A program made the translations under genes and the position numbers. The notes beneath the pieces were generated by a model that was given only the letters and a program-made list of their open reading frames with translations, did not search any database and was not told where the DNA came from. Below, piece by piece: positions 10,483 through 21,185 of a DNA stretch of 64,000 nucleotides (the first letter of the stretch is position 1; each line of letters opens with the position of its first letter). This DNA comes from Branchiostoma lanceolatum. Lineage: Eukaryota; Chordata; Leptocardii; Amphioxiformes; Branchiostomatidae. The stretch is from positions 36,689,958 to 36,753,957 of the forward strand of contig NC_089722.1 of assembly GCF_035083965.1 (NCBI RefSeq), in the 5' to 3' direction.

Positions 10483-13400
10483 CCTGAGAACCTTTTAAAA
10501 CGCTAGAAACGTATATTGTACCATGGCAAGATATACAGCATCCTAGTTATTCATCTTGAGTAACGGGTGTTTTTGTAGGATTAAAAAAAGGCTTCTAGAT
10601 AGAACATTGACAGCACAGTTAAAAGAGTTTGAGTGCAGCACTGACAGACTATTGTAAATCGTCTCGTATGGAAGAGTTGATAATTCCATGTTGTTTTCTG
10701 GTGTTAGGGACACTTTTGGAAGTAGTGAAATATTGTTGTAACGCTACATGATATCCAGGATTCTAGTATAAGATCATAGCCTGCTGTTGACTTGTAGAGC
10801 ACTTTACAATTTACATCCGCGCAGAAATATGTACAGCACTGATTACATACGCGTTATGAAATAGGTCTGTCGGGCGGTCTTTTAATGGAAAATTGAAAGT
10901 TCCGTGTTGTTTTCTTAACTTGAGAACCATGTAGACAGGTAGGAATATAAATTGTACCATGGCAAGACATACAGCATCCTAGTTATTCATTTTGAGTAAC
11001 GGGCGTCTTTATGGGATTAAAAAAAGGCTTTTAGATAGAAGATTGACAGCACAGTTAAAAGAGTTTGGGTGCACGCACTGACAGACTATTGTAAATCGTC
11101 TCGTATTGAAAAGTTGATAATTTCGTCTTGTTTTCTGGTGTAAGGAACACTTTAGGAAGTAAGAAAGATAAGCTGGAACGTCACAAGATATTTAGGATTC
11201 TAGTATGAGATCATAGCTTGCGGTTGACTTGTATAGCGTTTTACAATTTACATCCGGGCAGAGATATATCGGCGCTTTCCTCATGCACCTTATGCAAAAT
11301 GTCTGTCGGACGGTCTTTCAGTTCCGTGTTGTTTTCTAAACCTGAGAACCTTTTAAAACGCTAGAAACATATACTGTACCATGGCAAGATATACAGCATC
11401 CTAGTTATCCATCTTGAGTAACGGGTGTTTTTGTAGGATTAAAAAAAGGCTTCTAGAAAGAACATTAACAGCACAGTCAAAAGAGTTTCAGTGCAGCACT
11501 GACAGACTATTGTAAATCATCTCGTATTGAAAAGTTGATAATTCCGTGTTGTTTTCTGGTGTTAGGGACACTATTGGAAGTGGTGAAATCTTGTTGTAAC
11601 GTTACATGATATCCAGGATTCTAGTATAAGATCATAGCCTGCGGTTGACTCGTAGAGCGCTTTACAATTTACATCCGCGCAGAAATATGTACAGCACTGA
11701 TTACATACACGTTATGAAACAGGTCTGTCGGGCGGTCTTTTAATGGAAAATTGAAAGTTCCGTGTTGTTTTCTAAACCTGAGAACCTTATAGCCAGGTAG
11801 AAATATAAATTGTATCATGGCAAGATATAAAGTATCCTAGTTATTTATTTTGAGTAACGGGCGTCTTTATGGGATTAAAAAAAAGGCTTCTACATAGAAG
11901 ATTGACAGCACCGTTAAAAGAGTTTGGGTGCACCCGCTGACGCACTGTTGTAAATCGTCTCGCATTGAAAAGTTGATAATTTCGTCTTGTTTTCTGGTGT
12001 AAGGAACACTTTAGGAAGTAAGAAAGATAAGCTGGAACGTCACAAGATATCTAGGATTCTAGTATGAGATCATAGCTTGCGGTTGACTTGTATAGCGTTT
12101 TACAATTTACATCCGGGCAGAGATATATCGGCGCTTTCTTCATGCACCTTATGCAAAATGTCTGTCGGACGGTCTTTCAGTTCCGTGTTGTTTTCTAAAC
12201 CTGAGAACCTTTTAAAACGCTAGAAACATATACTGTACCATGGCAAGATATACAGCATCCTAGTTATCCATCTTGAGTAACGGGTGTTTTTGTAGGATTA
12301 AAAAAAGGCTTCTAGAAAGAACATTAACAGCACAGTTAAAAGAGTTTCAGTGCAGCACTGACAGACTATTGTAAATCGTCTCGTATTGAAAAGTTGATAA
12401 TTCCGTGTTGTTTTCTGGTGTAAGGGACACTATTGGAAGTGGTGAAATCTTGTTGTAACGTTACATGATATCCAGGATTCTAGTATAAGATCATAGCCTG
12501 CGGTTGACTCGTAGAGCGCTTTACAATTTACATCCGCGCAGAAATATGTACAGCACTGATTACATACACGTTATGAAATAGGTCTGTCGGGCGGTCTTTT
12601 AATGGAAAATTGAAAGTTCCGTGTTGTTTTCTAAACCTGAGAACCTTATAGCCAGGTACAAATATAAATTGTATCATGGCAAGATATAAAGTATCCTAGT
12701 TATTCATTTTGAGTAACGGGCGTCTTTATGGGATTAAAAAAAAGGCTTCTACATATAAGATTGACAGCACCGCTAAAAGAGTTTGGGTGCACCCGCTGAC
12801 GCACTGTTGTAAATCGTCTCGCAATGAAAAGTTGATAATTTCGTCTTGTTTTCTGGTGTAAGGAACACTTTAGGAAGTAAGAAATATAAGCTGGAACGTC
12901 ACAAGATATCTAGGATTCTAGTATGAGATCATAGCTTGCGGTTGACTTGTATAGCGTTTTACAATTTACATCCGGGCAGAGATATATCGGCGCTTTCTTC
13001 ATGCACCTTATGCAAAATGTCTGTCGGACGGTCTTTCAGTTCCGTGTTGTTTTCTAAACCTGAGAACCTTTTAAAACGCTAGAAACATATACTGTACCAT
13101 GGCAAGATATACAGCATCCTAGTTATCCATCTTGAGTAACGGGTGTTTTTGTAGGATTAAAAAAAGGCTTCTAGAAAGAACATTAACAGCACAGTCAAAA
13201 GAGTTTCAGTGCAGCACTGACAGACTATTGTAAATCATCTCGTATTGAAAAGTTGATAATTCCGTGTTGTTTTCTGGTGTTAGGGACACTATTGGAAGTG
13301 GTGAAATCTTGTTGTAACGTTACATGATATCCAGGATTCTAGTATAAGATCATAGCCTGCGGTTGACTCGTAGAGCGCTTTACAATTTACATCCGCGCAG

Positions 13401-16129
13401 AAATATGTACAGCACTGATTACATACACGTTATGAAACAGGTCTGTCGGGCGGTCTTTTAATGGAAAATTGAAAGTTCCGTGTTGTTTTCTAAACCTGAG
13501 AACCTTATAGCCAGGTAGAAATATAAATTGTATCATGGCAAGATATAAAGTATCCTAGTTATTTATTTTGAGTAACGGGCGTCTTTATGGGATTAAAAAA
13601 AAGGCTTCTACATAGAAGATTGACAGCACCGTTAAAAGAGTTTGGGTGCACCCGCTGACGCACTGTTGTAAATCGTCTCGCATTGAAAAGTTGATAATTT
13701 CGTCTTGTTTTCTGGTGTAAGGAACACTTTAGGAAGTAAGAAAGATAAGCTGGAACGTCACAAGATATCTAGGATTCTAGTATGAGATCATAGCTTGCGG
13801 TTGACTTGTATAGCGTTTTACAATTTACATCCGGGCAGAGATATATCGGCGCTTTCCTCATGCACCTTATGCAAAATGTCTGTCGGACGGTCTTTCAGTT
13901 CCGTGTTGTTTTCTAAACCTGAGGACCTTTTAAAACGCTAGAAACGTATATTGTACCATGGCAAGATATACAGCATCCTAGTTATCCATCTTGAGTAACG
14001 GGTGTTTTTGTAGCTAGGTTTAACAAAAGGCTTCTAGATAGAACATTGACAGCACAGTTAAAAGAGTTTGAGTGCAGCACTGACAGACTATTGTAAATCG
14101 TCTCGTATGGAAGAGTTGATAATTCCGTGTTGTTTTCTGGTGTTAGGGACACTATTGGAAGTAGTGAAATATTGTTGTAACGCTACATGATATCCAGGAT
14201 TCTAGTATAAGATCATAGCCTGCGGTTGACTTGTAGAGCGCTTTACAATTTACATCCGCGCAGAAATATGTACAACACTGATTACATACACGTTATGAAA
14301 TAGGTCTGTCGGGCGGTTTTTAATGGAAAATTGAAAGTTTCGTGTTGTTTTCTTAACTTCAGAACCATATAGACAGGTAGAAATATAAATTGTACCACGG
14401 CAAGACATACAGCATCCTAGTTATTCATTTTGAGTAACGGGCGTCTTTATAGGATTAAAAAAAGGCTTTTAGATAGAAGATTGACAGCACAGTTAAAAGA
14501 GTTTGGGTGCACGCACTGACAGACTATTGTAAATCGTCTCGTATTGAAAAGTGATAATTCCGTGTTGTTTTCTGGTGTTAGGGACACTGTTGGAAGTAGT
14601 GAAATATTGTTGTAACGCTACATGATATCCAGGATTGTAGTATAAGACCATAGCCTGCGGTTGACTTGTAGAGCGCTTTGCAATTTACATCCGGGCAGAA
14701 ACATGTACAACACTGATTACATACACGTTATGAAACAGGTCTGTCGGGCGGTCTTTTAATGGAAAATTGAAAGTTCCGTGTTGTTTTCTAAACTTGAGAA
14801 CCTTGTAGACAGGTGGAAATATAAATTGTATCATGGCAAGACATACAGCATCCTAGTTATTCATTTTGAGTAACGGGTGTCTTTAAATAATTAGAAAAAG
14901 GCTTCTAAATAGAGCATTGACAGCACAGTTAAAAGAGTTTCAGTGCACGCACTGACAGACTGTTGTAAATCGTCTCGTATTGAAAAGTGATAATTCCGTG
15001 TTGTTTTCTGGTGTTAGGGATACTATTGGAAGTGGTGAAATCTTGTTGTAACGTTACATGATATCCAGGATTCTGGTATAAGATCATAGCCTGCTGTTGA
15101 CTTGTAGAGCGCTTTACAATTTACATCCGCGCAGAAATATGTACAGCACTGATTACATACACGTTATGAAACAGGTCTGTCGGGTGGTCTTTTTAATGGA
15201 AAATTGAAAGTTCCGTGTTGTTTTCTAAACCTGAGAACCTTATAGCCAGGTAGAAATACATATTGTATCATGGCAAGATATACAGTATCCTAGTTATTCA
15301 TTTTGAGTAACGGGCGTCTTTATGGGATTAAAAAAAGGCTTCTACATAGAGGATTGACAGCACCGTTAAAAGAGTTTGGGTGCACCCGCTGACGCACTGT
15401 TGTAAATCGTCTCGCATTGAAAAGTTGATAATTTCGTCTTGTTTTCTGGTGTAAGGAACACTTTAGGAAGTAAGAAAGATAAGCTGGAACGTCACAAGAT
15501 ATTTAGGATTCTAGTATGAGATCATAGCTTGCGGTTGACTTGTATAGCGTTTTACAATTTACATCCGGGCAGAGATATATCGGCGCTTTCTTCATGCACC
15601 TTATGCAAAATGTCTGTCGGACGGTCTTTCAGTTCCGTGTTGTTTTCTTAACCTGAGAACCTTTTAAAACGCTAGAACATATACTGTACCATGGCAAGAT
15701 ATACAGCATCCTAGTTATCCATCTTGAGCAACGGGTGTTTTTGTAGGATTAAAAAAAGGCTTCTAGATAGAACATTGACAGCACAGTTAAAAGAGTTTGG
15801 GTGCACACACTGACAGACTATTGTAAATCGTCTGGTATTGAAAAGTGATATTTCCGTGTTGTTTTCTGGTGTTAGGGACACTATATTGGAAGTGGTGAAA
15901 TCTTTTTGAAACGTTACATGGTATCCTGCGGTTGACTTGTAGAGCGCTTTACAATTTACATCCGCGCAGAAATATGTACAGCACTGATTACATACACGTT
16001 ATGAAACAGGTCTGTCGGGCGGTCTTTTAATGGAAAATTGAAAGTTCCGTGTTGTTTTCTAAACCTGTGAACCTTATAGACAGGTAGAAATACATCTTGT
16101 ATCATGGCAAGATATACAGTATTCTAGTT
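10483..16129. repeat. Higher-order satellite array, 859-bp dimer
   Basis: Two diverged monomers alternate: A (about 437 bp, TTTTAAAACGCTAGAAAC then GTGTTTTTGTAGGATT) and B (about 422 bp, AGACAGGTAGAAAT then GCGTCTTTATGGGATT). Using the shared ATGGCAAGA landmark, A units start at 10523, 11381, 12240, 13099, 13958 and 15691, and B units at 10959, 11817, 12676, 13535, 14397, 14833, 15270 and 16104. The dimer period is 858-859 bp over four successive units, then the strict alternation breaks down after 14.3 kb. No open frame of 60 codons occurs across 10.0-16.1 kb. It resumes at 17752 after the Penelope insertion. Confidence 0.9.
16119..16129. other. Target-site duplication, Penelope insertion (left)
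   Basis: GTATTCTAGTT, repeated exactly at 17752-17762. The string is satellite sequence (compare GTATCCTAGTTATTCATT in other units), so the 11-bp duplication was created when the retroelement inserted. Confidence 0.85.
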
Positions 16130-17751
16130 CTTCACTTGAAAGTTCATCTGTGTTGGTAGAAGTCATTCTGAATGGAGTTTGAACTATAAATGCCAACACA
16201 AAAATTGGACTTACCCAAATTTTCTTAGTAGTATTGACTCCATTTCTTACTGTTGTGCGAAGTATCTGGCAGATACTCTTGCCCCATTAGTGGGCAATAC
16301 TCGACATCATATTAAGAACTCACAGCAATTTGTAGAACTGATTAAACATGAACATGTAGAAGAAGATGAGGAACTCCGTTCTTATGATGTGACAGCACTT
16401 TTCACTTCAGTTCCGGTTGATAAGGCAGCAGATGTAATTCTACAGAGACTGAAGGAAGATAAGTCTTTACCCCAACGCTCTACTTTGAGCCCAGAACAGT
16501 TGGTTGACTTACTCAAAATCTGCCTGAACTGTTCTTACTTTGTGTATGATGGTGTATTCTATCAGCAGATCCATGGGGCCGCAATGGGGTCACCAGTTTC
16601 CCCCATTGTGTGCAATCTGTACTTAGAACACTTGGAACAACTTGCCATCAGATCTGCACCCCACCCCCCTGTGTGGTGGTTCAGATATGTCGACGATACG
16701 TTTACTAAACTAAAGAAGGCGTACGCCAATGATTTTACAGAACACCTAAACAACTTGGACCCAGACATTAAGTTCACGTTTGAGAAGGAAGAGAATAGAT
16801 CTTTAGCGTTCCTTGACACTTTAACAACAGTACAAGAAGACGGGTCACTGCAAGTTAAGATCTACCGCAAACCCACGCACACGGACCAGTATTTAAACTT
16901 CCAATCAAACCACCCCTTGGACCATAAACTCGGGGTTGTCCGTACCCTTTTTCACAGGGCGGAAACCCTTATCACGGATCCACAGGACAAAGAAGACGAG
17001 AAACTTCACATTACAAGTGCCTTGAAAAAGTGCGGTTATCCCACTTGGGCTATTGAGAAAGCCACTGCGCCCAAACCCCAACGGCCCAGCAGTACTAACA
17101 AGACCCGGAACAACAAGGGAACCAACAGGGGATTCGTCACTTTGCCCTACACGAAAGGGGTGTCTGAAGGACTTAGACGCATTTTCACATCACATGGCAT
17201 AAAGACCTGTTTTAAGCCAACAAGAACACTTCGAAATGCCCTAGTAGCGCCTAAGGATAAAACACCTAGGGAGGACAAGTGCGGAGTTGTGTACTTCATT
17301 CCTTGTCAAGGTCAAAACATTAGAGGCCAGTGTAAAGAAACGTACATTGGAGAGACTGAACGCTCACTGAAAACCCGCTTCAACGAACACAAGCGTCCGA
17401 GCACAACCTCTTCTGAAGTTTCAAAACACATTCACTTAGAGTCGCCTGGACATTCGGTTTCATTGGACAAGGTTAAGATTCTGGACACAGAATCGGAATT
17501 TTTTGCGAGAGGGATTAAGGAGTCCATCTACATCCGGGCATTACAACCATCCCTCAACAGAGACGGAGGGCGCCATAGACTTTCTGCAACCTATGATCCA
17601 CTGCTGTCCGAGTCACGTGTCTCATCTGCATAACGTGACGTCACAGAAGCAGTGGATTGCTCATTCCTTGACAAAGACTGGTGCTGTTCAGTCGAAAATT
17701 TGGGTAAGTCCAATTTTTGTGTTGGCATTTATAGTTCAAACTCCATTCAGA
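16130..17751 (+). mobile_element. Penelope-like element, 5'-truncated, with inverted terminus
   Basis: The 1622-bp insertion lies between 11-bp duplications in the satellite. Its first part carries, in reverse orientation, the same sequence that ends the element: 16167-16224 is the reverse complement of 17694-17751. The right terminus contains GACAAAGACTGGTG and GAAAATTTGGGTAAGTCC. A solo copy of that terminus is at 38243-38364. The RT lacks its N-terminal fingers, consistent with truncated reverse transcription plus a template jump onto the terminal repeat. Inverted terminal repeats of this type are known for Penelope elements. Confidence 0.85.
16179..17633 (+). CDS. Penelope-like reverse transcriptase with GIY-YIG endonuclease (partial)
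   Basis: A 484-codon open frame. RT motifs in order: YDVTALFTSVP (residues 69-79), GAAMGSPVSP (133-142), the catalytic FRYVDD block (168-173), then YRKPTHTDQYLNFQSNHP, a signature of Penelope-like RTs. The C-terminal third carries a GIY-YIG nuclease domain: CGVVYFIP, a cysteine-bearing loop, ETYIGETERSLKTRFNEH, as in endonuclease-plus Penelope elements. About the first 15 residues come from the inverted terminal repeat, not from the RT; true homology starts near LSSIDSISYCCAKYLAD. The fingers region is missing, so the protein is probably not functional, although no internal stop is present. A complete family member would be considerably longer. Confidence 0.9.
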   Translation: MNYKCQHKNWTYPNFLSSIDSISYCCAKYLADTLAPLVGNTRHHIKNSQQFVELIKHEHVEEDEELRSYDVTALFTSVPVDKAADVILQRLKEDKSLPQRSTLSPEQLVDLLKICLNCSYFVYDGVFYQQIHGAAMGSPVSPIVCNLYLEHLEQLAIRSAPHPPVWWFRYVDDTFTKLKKAYANDFTEHLNNLDPDIKFTFEKEENRSLAFLDTLTTVQEDGSLQVKIYRKPTHTDQYLNFQSNHPLDHKLGVVRTLFHRAETLITDPQDKEDEKLHITSALKKCGYPTWAIEKATAPKPQRPSSTNKTRNNKGTNRGFVTLPYTKGVSEGLRRIFTSHGIKTCFKPTRTLRNALVAPKDKTPREDKCGVVYFIPCQGQNIRGQCKETYIGETERSLKTRFNEHKRPSTTSSEVSKHIHLESPGHSVSLDKVKILDTESEFFARGIKESIYIRALQPSLNRDGGRHRLSATYDPLLSESRVSSA

Positions 17752-18150
17752 GTATTCTAGTTATTTATTTTGAGTAATTAATATAACGGGCGTCTTTATA
17801 GGATTAAAAAAAAGGCTTCTACATAGAAGATTAACAGCACCGTTAAAAGAGTTTGGGTGCACGCGCTGAAACACTATTGTAAATCGTCTCGTATGGAAAA
17901 GTTGATAATTCCGTGTTGTTTTCTGGTATAAGGGAAGTGGTGAAATCTTGTTGTAACGTTACATGATATCCAGGATTCTAGTATAAGATCATAGCCTGCT
18001 GTTGACTTGTATAGCGTTTTTTTTTTAATTTACATCCGCGCAGAAATATGTACAGCACTGATTACATACACGTTATGAAAATGTCTGTCGGGCGGTCTTT
18101 TAATGGAAAATTGATAGTTCCGTGTTGTTTTCTAAACCGGAGAACCTCCA
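17752..18150. repeat. Satellite array, continuation after Penelope insertion
   Basis: Resumes in phase with the left side (GTATTCTAGTTATTTATTTT, then GCGTCTTTATAGGATT) and ends at TTCTAAACCGGAGAACCT. The last unit is degenerate, with an extra T-run near 18020 and several small deletions, as expected at an array edge. Confidence 0.85.
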
Positions 18151-18740
18151 ACACCCCTGAAAATCCATATTCTAATGTATCAAGATTTACACCGTTCTTG
18201 TAAACACATATTGAATAACGGGTATTTTGTGGAGGATTTCGGAGCTTGGGCTTACAGCGGATGGTGGGGTGGGGTCGGAGGGAACGGGAGGGTGGGCCGG
18301 GAGAGCTTCGGCGCGCGTGCGGTGCTCGGTGGCGCGCCGATTATGGTGTCTGGACTCCCAGGGTACTTGTTCCTGTATTCAAGTTAAGGTCACTGTAAGA
18401 AGTTTGATGGACGTGTTTTTAAACACCAGTGTTAAAACACCAGACGGTATGCAGGATTTTAGTATGATTCCTCGGGCTCGTTCCATTCTAGTACCCTACA
18501 CAAGGAAGCCATTGACCTGGCATCCGGTCTACCGTTGTTTGGCCGGGACGTCTTCGGGACGACAGGGTTTTCCGCCCCGGGGTAATATTTGGCACCCGGT
18601 AGTAGTTTTACGTGGCCGGAGTTCAATTGTTCCCCGTGTATCGTTGTGGCCGATTAGATTTTTACCACGTGAAAAATCCAAAGATAACCCTGACCTTAAA
18701 AAGCCCAGTCTTTCCCGAAGAGAGCTTGGCCTAACATAGC
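18151..18740. other. GC-rich unique segment inside the CACTA-like element
   Basis: Composition changes sharply from the AT-rich satellite to G-rich sequence (GGTGGGGTGGGGTCGGAGGG at about 18263). A 170-codon plus frame (18227-18739) spans it, but shows no recognised domain, no paralogue here and an arginine- and glycine-rich composition expected of any GC-rich frame, so it is not called as a gene. Confidence 0.4.
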
Positions 18741-18897
18741 CCTAAGCCTCTACTAGGCTCCGCTGATCGCTGGGAAAATAGTAGAACAACGCCTATTGAA
18801 CTTCCTGCATAGCGGACTACCCTTGGCATACTATTCACTCTATTTGGCCGATTTCTACTGTTTTCCCAGTGATCAGCGGAGGCTGGTAGATGCTAGT
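18741..18897. repeat. Small fold-back element
   Basis: An arm containing GCTCCGCTGATCGCTGGGAA (about 18747-18786) pairs with CCCAGTGATCAGCGGAGGC on the other side (about 18857-18897), giving roughly 40-bp imperfect arms around a loop of about 70 bp. Likely a MITE or the edge of a captured element. Confidence 0.6.
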
Positions 18898-19110
18898 TTT
18901 TGGCTACAACAGTTTGCGATAGGGCCAGTAGGATGCCTTCGTGGCGATTTTGAGTGGACACGATGTGTTTGTTTTTACGTTAGAGTTCGACTTCCGACAG
19001 GGGCCGGTAAAACATTTTGTTTTCAGGCCATACCGTCCTTCCTCAACTCACCAGACTCTCTTGTCGATCATTGCCTTGAAAATGGTCCTCTCTTGCATCA
19101 AAATGCACCC
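18850..19110 (+). pseudogene. RecQ-like helicase fragment (Walker A)
   Basis: One frame contains AILSGHDVFVF and an adjacent frame contains RLPTGAGKTFCFQAIPSF. Together they match the start of a RecQ-type DEAD/DEAH helicase: a G-x-DVFV strand running into motif I (xPTGxGKS/T-x-C-F/Y-Q). The two halves are separated by a frameshift of about 20 bases' uncertainty, and the downstream IVVSPLIALMKDQ-like part is only vaguely visible (SIIALKMVLSCIKMH). No later helicase motifs follow. It is therefore a dead fragment, possibly captured by the surrounding CACTA-like element. The helicase call rests on motif I alone. Confidence 0.5.
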
Positions 19111-19679
19111 AAAAGACAAGTTTGGCTATCAAAATTCAACAAAGCAAAATGTTTATTTTCCCGCTCGATCGCTGCAGATTGACCGCACAGTAACGCAAAT
19201 ATCGCGTTAACAATGATCATATTACATTTTGTTACAAAAAAATAATCAGCTCTAGACCATTTTTTCAACAATGAAAAAATGTTGTTCCCTTTGTATTTCA
19301 GCAAGAAAATACCGAGAATACAAGCACCTCAATAAAGAATGTAATTTTATATGTTTTGCTGGCACCCCCTACTTGACCTTTGACACAGCCGGCTTCCCTA
19401 CATGGGCTACAATCACGCCCGGCCGCGCCCCACTAAGAAGCCAAACAACAGCGCGGAAATCTGTACTTCATCCAGCCACGAGCTCACTTCGCACATACTT
19501 GATACTGATTTTGAAATGTAAATATACCAGAGATTACTTCTGATAGCATTTACAAGAGCGTCGGTAGATGCTGGAGATGAAAAGTTTGAAAGGTGATGCA
19601 TTATTTCTTGAGAGATGGCGGTAAATGCATATATTTTTGTTTCGTCTTGTGGAGCGTGAAATAAAAGTATGGTGGACAT
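19111..19679. other. Unassigned interior of CACTA-like element
   Basis: Nothing recognised: short frames on both strands, no splice-like exon pair, no repeat of other parts of the window. Confidence 0.4.
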
Positions 19680-20065
19680 TTTGTTTCACATAAAATCACA
19701 TTATCAGCTAGGGTACCGGCAAATGTGAAATTATGTGAAACATTTTCACATAAAATAACATTTTCACGATTATGTGAAAAAATGTGATTTGAATTTCACA
19801 TAATTTCACATTTGACTCCTTGCAGTTTTCGGAAGAAAATCGCTTCACATTTCTCCACATTTTTTCACATTTCACATTCACATTTTTTTTGGTCATGTTT
19901 TAGGGTTGTGCGATTTCACATAATGGTTTCACATTTTTCAAAGGGTCACATTTTTTCACATATAATAACATTTCGTGATTCACATTTTGAAAAAAAATCA
20001 CATTTTGTGTTTCACATATTTTTGATTGGATTCACATAATGTCACATTTTCTTGGAATTTTGTAG
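19680..20065. repeat. Right sub-terminal TTTCACAT repeats
   Basis: The heptamer-like string TTCACAT or its complement ATGTGAA occurs very densely (for example TTTCACATAATTTCACATTT near 19795). Such sub-terminal arrays are transposase-binding regions in CACTA elements; here the role is inferred. Confidence 0.75.
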
Positions 20066-20104
20066 AAAATTCACATAATTTTCACATTTATGCACCTAGT
20101 AGTG
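20066..20104. repeat. Right terminal inverted repeat of CACTA-like element
   Basis: Perfect reverse complement of 10342-10380, ending CACCTAGTAGTG, followed by the TGA target duplication at 20105-20107. Confidence 0.85.
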
Positions 20105-20298
20105 TGAATGGAAGATCATCCAGTCAAGTACAACCACAGAGCATTGGATCAGCCCCGCAAACCCAATGACAATCAGCTGAAGAAAAGCCGGATAAGGAGG
20201 CTCCGATGTAAAGGTTTAAACTGCAGAAAAACTCCTACCTAACCGAAGTTACTAATAAAAAAACATGTCCCTGACTATTCGTAAGCAGCTGGTCTTAC

Positions 20299-20375
20299 CT
20301 TCAGAACAAACACAGGTCCGCATGTCCTCAATGATGGTCTCGGTGACGTCTTGGTACTGCTCCGGGTGCTGTCTT
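20299..20375 (-). CDS. Possible exon, segmental duplication copy A (right part)
   Basis: On the minus strand the frame RQHPEQYQDVTETIIEDM then RTCVCSE runs into donor GTAAGAC at 20298. The homologous place in copy B (23027-23100) also has an open frame (RRDTEAIFDDMRRLRK) and a donor GTGAAA. The upstream border is unclear, since a TGA closes the frame before 20375. Moderate evidence for a real but fast-changing exon of the same unrecognised gene as 8807-9012. No function can be given. Confidence 0.3.
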
Positions 20376-20639
20376 CATGTTCGTCGCGAAGCCCCCGTTG
20401 TGATGACGCTTGATAACTGGCGATGTGGGGAGAAGGAACATCCATTAAGTGTCAGTATGGGACCAAAAAACTATTATCAAATCCTAAATAATGCTAAACC
20501 TCCCGAGTTGATAATGTCAATACATGATAGAGTGGTGGTAGCTTGGAACCGTTTTGGACTAATGAAGTCTTTAAGAAAGTTTTTTTTGCCGCTTAAGGCT
20601 AAGTCATCTGTCAGATAGTTGTTAATGTGTTTGTGTTAG

Positions 20640-20975
20640 TGCGTTTGTGTTGTGTGTGTGTTATTGCGGCCATAGGACTGTAGGTTTTGAACCACGCACA
20701 CCAGGAAGTGCGGTGGGTTCTTTAACGTGCTCGAGGTGTGGCTCTCCTCAAACACGGGGCCTCCATTTAACGTCCTATCCGAGGGACGTCCCTAACCGAA
20801 GCTAAGGTACTCATTTACACTTGAGTGAAGTGAGGAAAGTCGTGTTAAGTACCTTTCCCAAGGACACAACGTCAAAGGGACAAATCAGGGAACCCCGGAT
20901 TCGAACTCATCTGCAGCTGGGTTCTGGGGCCAAACACCCTGCCACTGTCACCGCGACGCCACACGTGTATGTGTG
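20640..20975 (-). mobile_element. tRNA-derived SINE
   Basis: Read on the minus strand: CGTGTGGCGTCGCGGTGACA, GGGTGTTTGGCCCCAGAACC and B box GAGTTCGAATCC, then the body with GGGAAAGGTACTTAACACGA and TGTAAATGAGTACC, and a tail containing GTTAAAGAACCCACC. Same family as 24760-25185. Confidence 0.7.
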
Positions 20976-21185
20976 CATTAGTATGTGAGTGTTAATTTGT
21001 GTGTGTGTTCCAACGTCAGCCTAGCCTTAATATAAGTAGCCGAAATTTCAATAGGACTTTAAAGGAGGCTACAAGCTCAGCCCTCTATACCATAAATGGG
21101 CAATATCAACATCTACTAAATATAAAAGATACAAAAAGATGAGACAAAACAAACTATATATAAAAGATCACTTAACAAAAATTTC
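20976..21185. other. No gene recognised
   Basis: AT-rich spacer between the SINE and copy B of the segmental duplication; nothing supported. Confidence 0.4.

Larger units (their letters stand above)
10342..20104. mobile_element. CACTA-like (EnSpm-type) 9.76-kb non-autonomous element
   Basis: The left end CACTACTAGGTGCATAAATG and its reverse complement at the right end form 39-bp perfect terminal inverted repeats (10342-10380 and 20066-20104). They are flanked by the same 3-bp TGA (10339-10341 and 20105-20107). CACTA tips plus a 3-bp target duplication are hallmarks of the CACTA/EnSpm superfamily. Sub-terminal zones are dense in TTTCACAT/ATGTGAAA motifs, also typical. No transposase was recognised. 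The cargo is a higher-order satellite, a nested Penelope-like element, a GC-rich stretch and a broken RecQ-like helicase fragment. It sits inside copy A of the segmental duplication; copy B is uninterrupted. Confidence 0.8.

Noticed and set aside
10483-16129. CRISPR array
   Set aside because: Repeat units are over 400 bp and contiguous, with no spacers; the context is eukaryotic.
16130-17751. Hammerhead ribozyme in the Penelope terminus
   Set aside because: Penelope terminal repeats often carry one, but I could not find a CTGATGA...GAAA core on either strand here or in the solo copy at 38243-38364.
18227-18739. A 170-codon plus-strand frame in GC-rich DNA
   Set aside because: No domain, no paralogue and composition typical of any GC-rich frame; the stretch lies inside a transposon.
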